Below, piece after piece: positions 62,650 through 64,000 of a DNA stretch of 64,000 nucleotides. Positions within the stretch are counted from its first letter, which is position 1, and each line of letters starts with the position of its first letter. The notes beneath the pieces were generated by a model. The model searched no databases, was not told where the DNA came from, and was given only the letters and a program-made list of their open reading frames with translations. The stretch is from JAATFS01 sp037145635 (GTDB taxonomy: Bacteria; Pseudomonadota; Gammaproteobacteria; Xanthomonadales; Xanthomonadaceae): positions 1,116,001 through 1,180,000 of the forward strand of contig JBBCXB010000001.1 of assembly GCA_037145635.1 (NCBI GenBank), in the 5' to 3' direction. A program made the translations under genes and the position numbers.

Positions 62650-64000
62650 ATGAGCCGCGCCGACCGGCTGCGCCGGGCGGTGCCGGCTCTGGTCCTGATC
62701 CTGGCCCTCGCCGCCGCCGCCGCCCGCGCGAGCGCCGCCCCGACCCTGCCGCTGCTGTTCGCCGACGGCGCGGTGCTGCAGCGCGACCAGCCGATGCCGG
62801 TGTGGGGCTGGGCGCGGCCGGCGGCCCGCATCGAGGTGGACTTCGACGGCCGGGCCGCGCAGGCGACCACCGATGCGCAGGGCCGCTGGCAGGTGCGGTT
62901 GCCGCCGCACCCGGCGGGCGGGCCGTACCGGCTGCGCGTGTCCGGCGACGGCGCCATCCTGCAGGTCCGCGACGTGTGGGTGGGCGACGTCTGGCTGGCC
63001 AGCGGGCAGTCCAACATGGAATGGCCGCTGGCCCAGGCCCGGGACGGCGCCCGCGCGGTGGCGGCCGCGCACGACCCGCAGCTGCGGCATTTCAAGGTGC
63101 CCAAGTCCTGGGCCGAGCAGCCGGCCGAGCAACTGGCCGGCGGCGAATGGAAAGCGGCCACGCCGCAGAACGCCGGTGCCTTCTCCGCGGTGGCCTATCA
63201 TTTCGCGCGCGCACTGCGGGAGCGCACCGGGGTGCCGATCGGCATCATCGACAGCACCTGGGGCGGCAGCGCGATCGCGGCCTGGATGGACGCGGCCTCG
63301 CTTGGCCTGGACGGCGAACGCTGGGCCGCGGCGCGGGCCGCGCGCCAGGCCGCGGACGCACGCACGCTGGCCGCGACCCGGCAGCGGATCGCACGCTGGC
63401 CGGTGCCGGACCCGACCACGGCCTGGAGCGCGGCCGGCTTCGACGACCGTGACTGGGAACCGCTCCCGGTCGACCGGCCCTGGGAGGCCAGCGGCTACGA
63501 CGGCATGGACGGGGTGGCCTGGTACCGGACCACGTTCACCCTGGACGCCGCCGAGGCCCGCGCCGGCCTCACCCTGGGCGTGGGCCAGGTCGACGATTCC
63601 GACCTGACCTACGTCAACGGCCAGGCGGTCGGGCACACCGACAACCAATGGAACCGCGCGCGGGTTTATGCGGTGCCGCCCGCGGCGCTGCGGGCCGGGG
63701 TCAACCAGGTGGCGGTGCGGGTCACCGACCTCAGTGGCGGCGGCGGCCTGCACGGGCCCGACGCGGAGCGCTTCGTGCAGCCGGCCGGCGGCGCGCGGCG
63801 GCCGCTGGCAGGATGGCGCTTCCGGCCGGCCGCGGTCACGGTGAGCCTGGGCGACGACCGGAACCAGCAACCGACCCTGCTGTACAACCGGATGATCCAT
63901 CCGCTGCAGCCGTTCCCGGTCAAGGGCGTGATCTGGTACCAGGGAGAGACCGACGCCACCGCCGTCGGCGCGGCGTCGTACCGCGAGCGCTTCGCGGCGA
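62650..64000 (+). CDS. Sialate O-acetylesterase-like (SGNH) esterase, 3' end outside window
   Basis: At least 450 residues. The ATG at 62650 follows AGGGGG. The signal peptide is RAVPALVLILALAAAAARASA. Next come a beta-domain (LPLLFADGAVLQRDQPMPVWGWA), SGNH block I VWLASGQSNMEWPL with the catalytic Ser, GVPIGIIDSTWGGSAIAAWM, an inserted jelly-roll-like stretch (~300-400: WYRTTFTLDA...VNGQAVG), and KGVIWYQGETDA (block III). This layout matches acetylesterases of xyloglucan loci (CE20 type). The frame is open at the right edge. Activity on acetylated xyloglucan is inferred from the GH74 neighbour. Confidence 0.88.
   Translation, partial: MSRADRLRRAVPALVLILALAAAAARASAAPTLPLLFADGAVLQRDQPMPVWGWARPAARIEVDFDGRAAQATTDAQGRWQVRLPPHPAGGPYRLRVSGDGAILQVRDVWVGDVWLASGQSNMEWPLAQARDGARAVAAAHDPQLRHFKVPKSWAEQPAEQLAGGEWKAATPQNAGAFSAVAYHFARALRERTGVPIGIIDSTWGGSAIAAWMDAASLGLDGERWAAARAARQAADARTLAATRQRIARWPVPDPTTAWSAAGFDDRDWEPLPVDRPWEASGYDGMDGVAWYRTTFTLDAAEARAGLTLGVGQVDDSDLTYVNGQAVGHTDNQWNRARVYAVPPAALRAGVNQVAVRVTDLSGGGGLHGPDAERFVQPAGGARRPLAGWRFRPAAVTVSLGDDRNQQPTLLYNRMIHPLQPFPVKGVIWYQGETDATAVGAASYRERFAA

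Noticed and set aside
62618..62653. 11-codon frame overlapping the GH74 stop by ATGA
   Set aside because: Too short, no ribosome site of its own distinct from GH74 coding sequence; the esterase start at 62650 has a better site.

Overview
The window reads as a chromosomal segment of a high-GC gammaproteobacterium of the Xanthomonadaceae/Lysobacteraceae (Xanthomonas, Pseudoxanthomonas, Luteimonas or Lysobacter type). The evidence is the gene order ftsH-folP-miaA-hfq-hflX and lexA-recA-recX-alaS-csrA-tRNA-Ser, a LexA operator of the Xanthomonas type (TTAG-N6-TACTA) in front of lexA, GTG/TTG starts, and a polysaccharide-uptake locus built on very large TonB-dependent receptors. The genus cannot be fixed from sequence reading alone.

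Layout. 1-15.3 kb is a core block on the + strand: FtsH protease end, folate synthesis, tRNA modification, Hfq, HflX, an MFS symporter, PncC/CinA-C, a UbiB-like kinase, the SOS genes, AlaRS, CsrA and tRNA-Ser(GCU). 15.3 to about 28.4 kb is an accessory island inserted after that tRNA. It starts with a decayed integrase and carries small cargo genes, a low-GC two-gene Rhs/YD-repeat system with a candidate small membrane immunity protein, IS200-like debris, a radC fragment and orphan genes. The Rhs module is flanked by about 193-bp direct repeats and sits inside an H-NS-type gene, whose 5' part lies at 25.4-25.7 kb and 3' part at 18.8-18.9 kb. 28.4-48.2 kb returns to chromosome-like sequence: a histidine kinase/response regulator pair, a TDT transporter with a divergent LysR, a secreted nuclease, GlgX, pirin with a divergent LysR, a DedA-rhodanese fusion, two tRNA-Arg(ACG), ThiD, a PIN-PhoH ATPase, Bcp, GcvR-like, DapA, a BamC-like lipoprotein and a seven-iron ferredoxin.

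48.3-64 kb is a carbohydrate catabolic region. A tightly overlapping minus-strand operon (SDR dehydrogenase, KDPGal aldolase, galactonate dehydratase, SMP-30 lactonase, KDGal kinase) supplies every step of an oxidative De Ley-Doudoroff galactose pathway, with a divergent LysR regulator. Two TonB-dependent receptors that share an upstream promoter/operator block follow, then a GH74-type endo-glucanase and a sialate-O-acetylesterase-like (SGNH) enzyme cut off by the window end. The combination resembles a xyloglucan utilisation locus with a dedicated route for galactose. That link is inferred from context.
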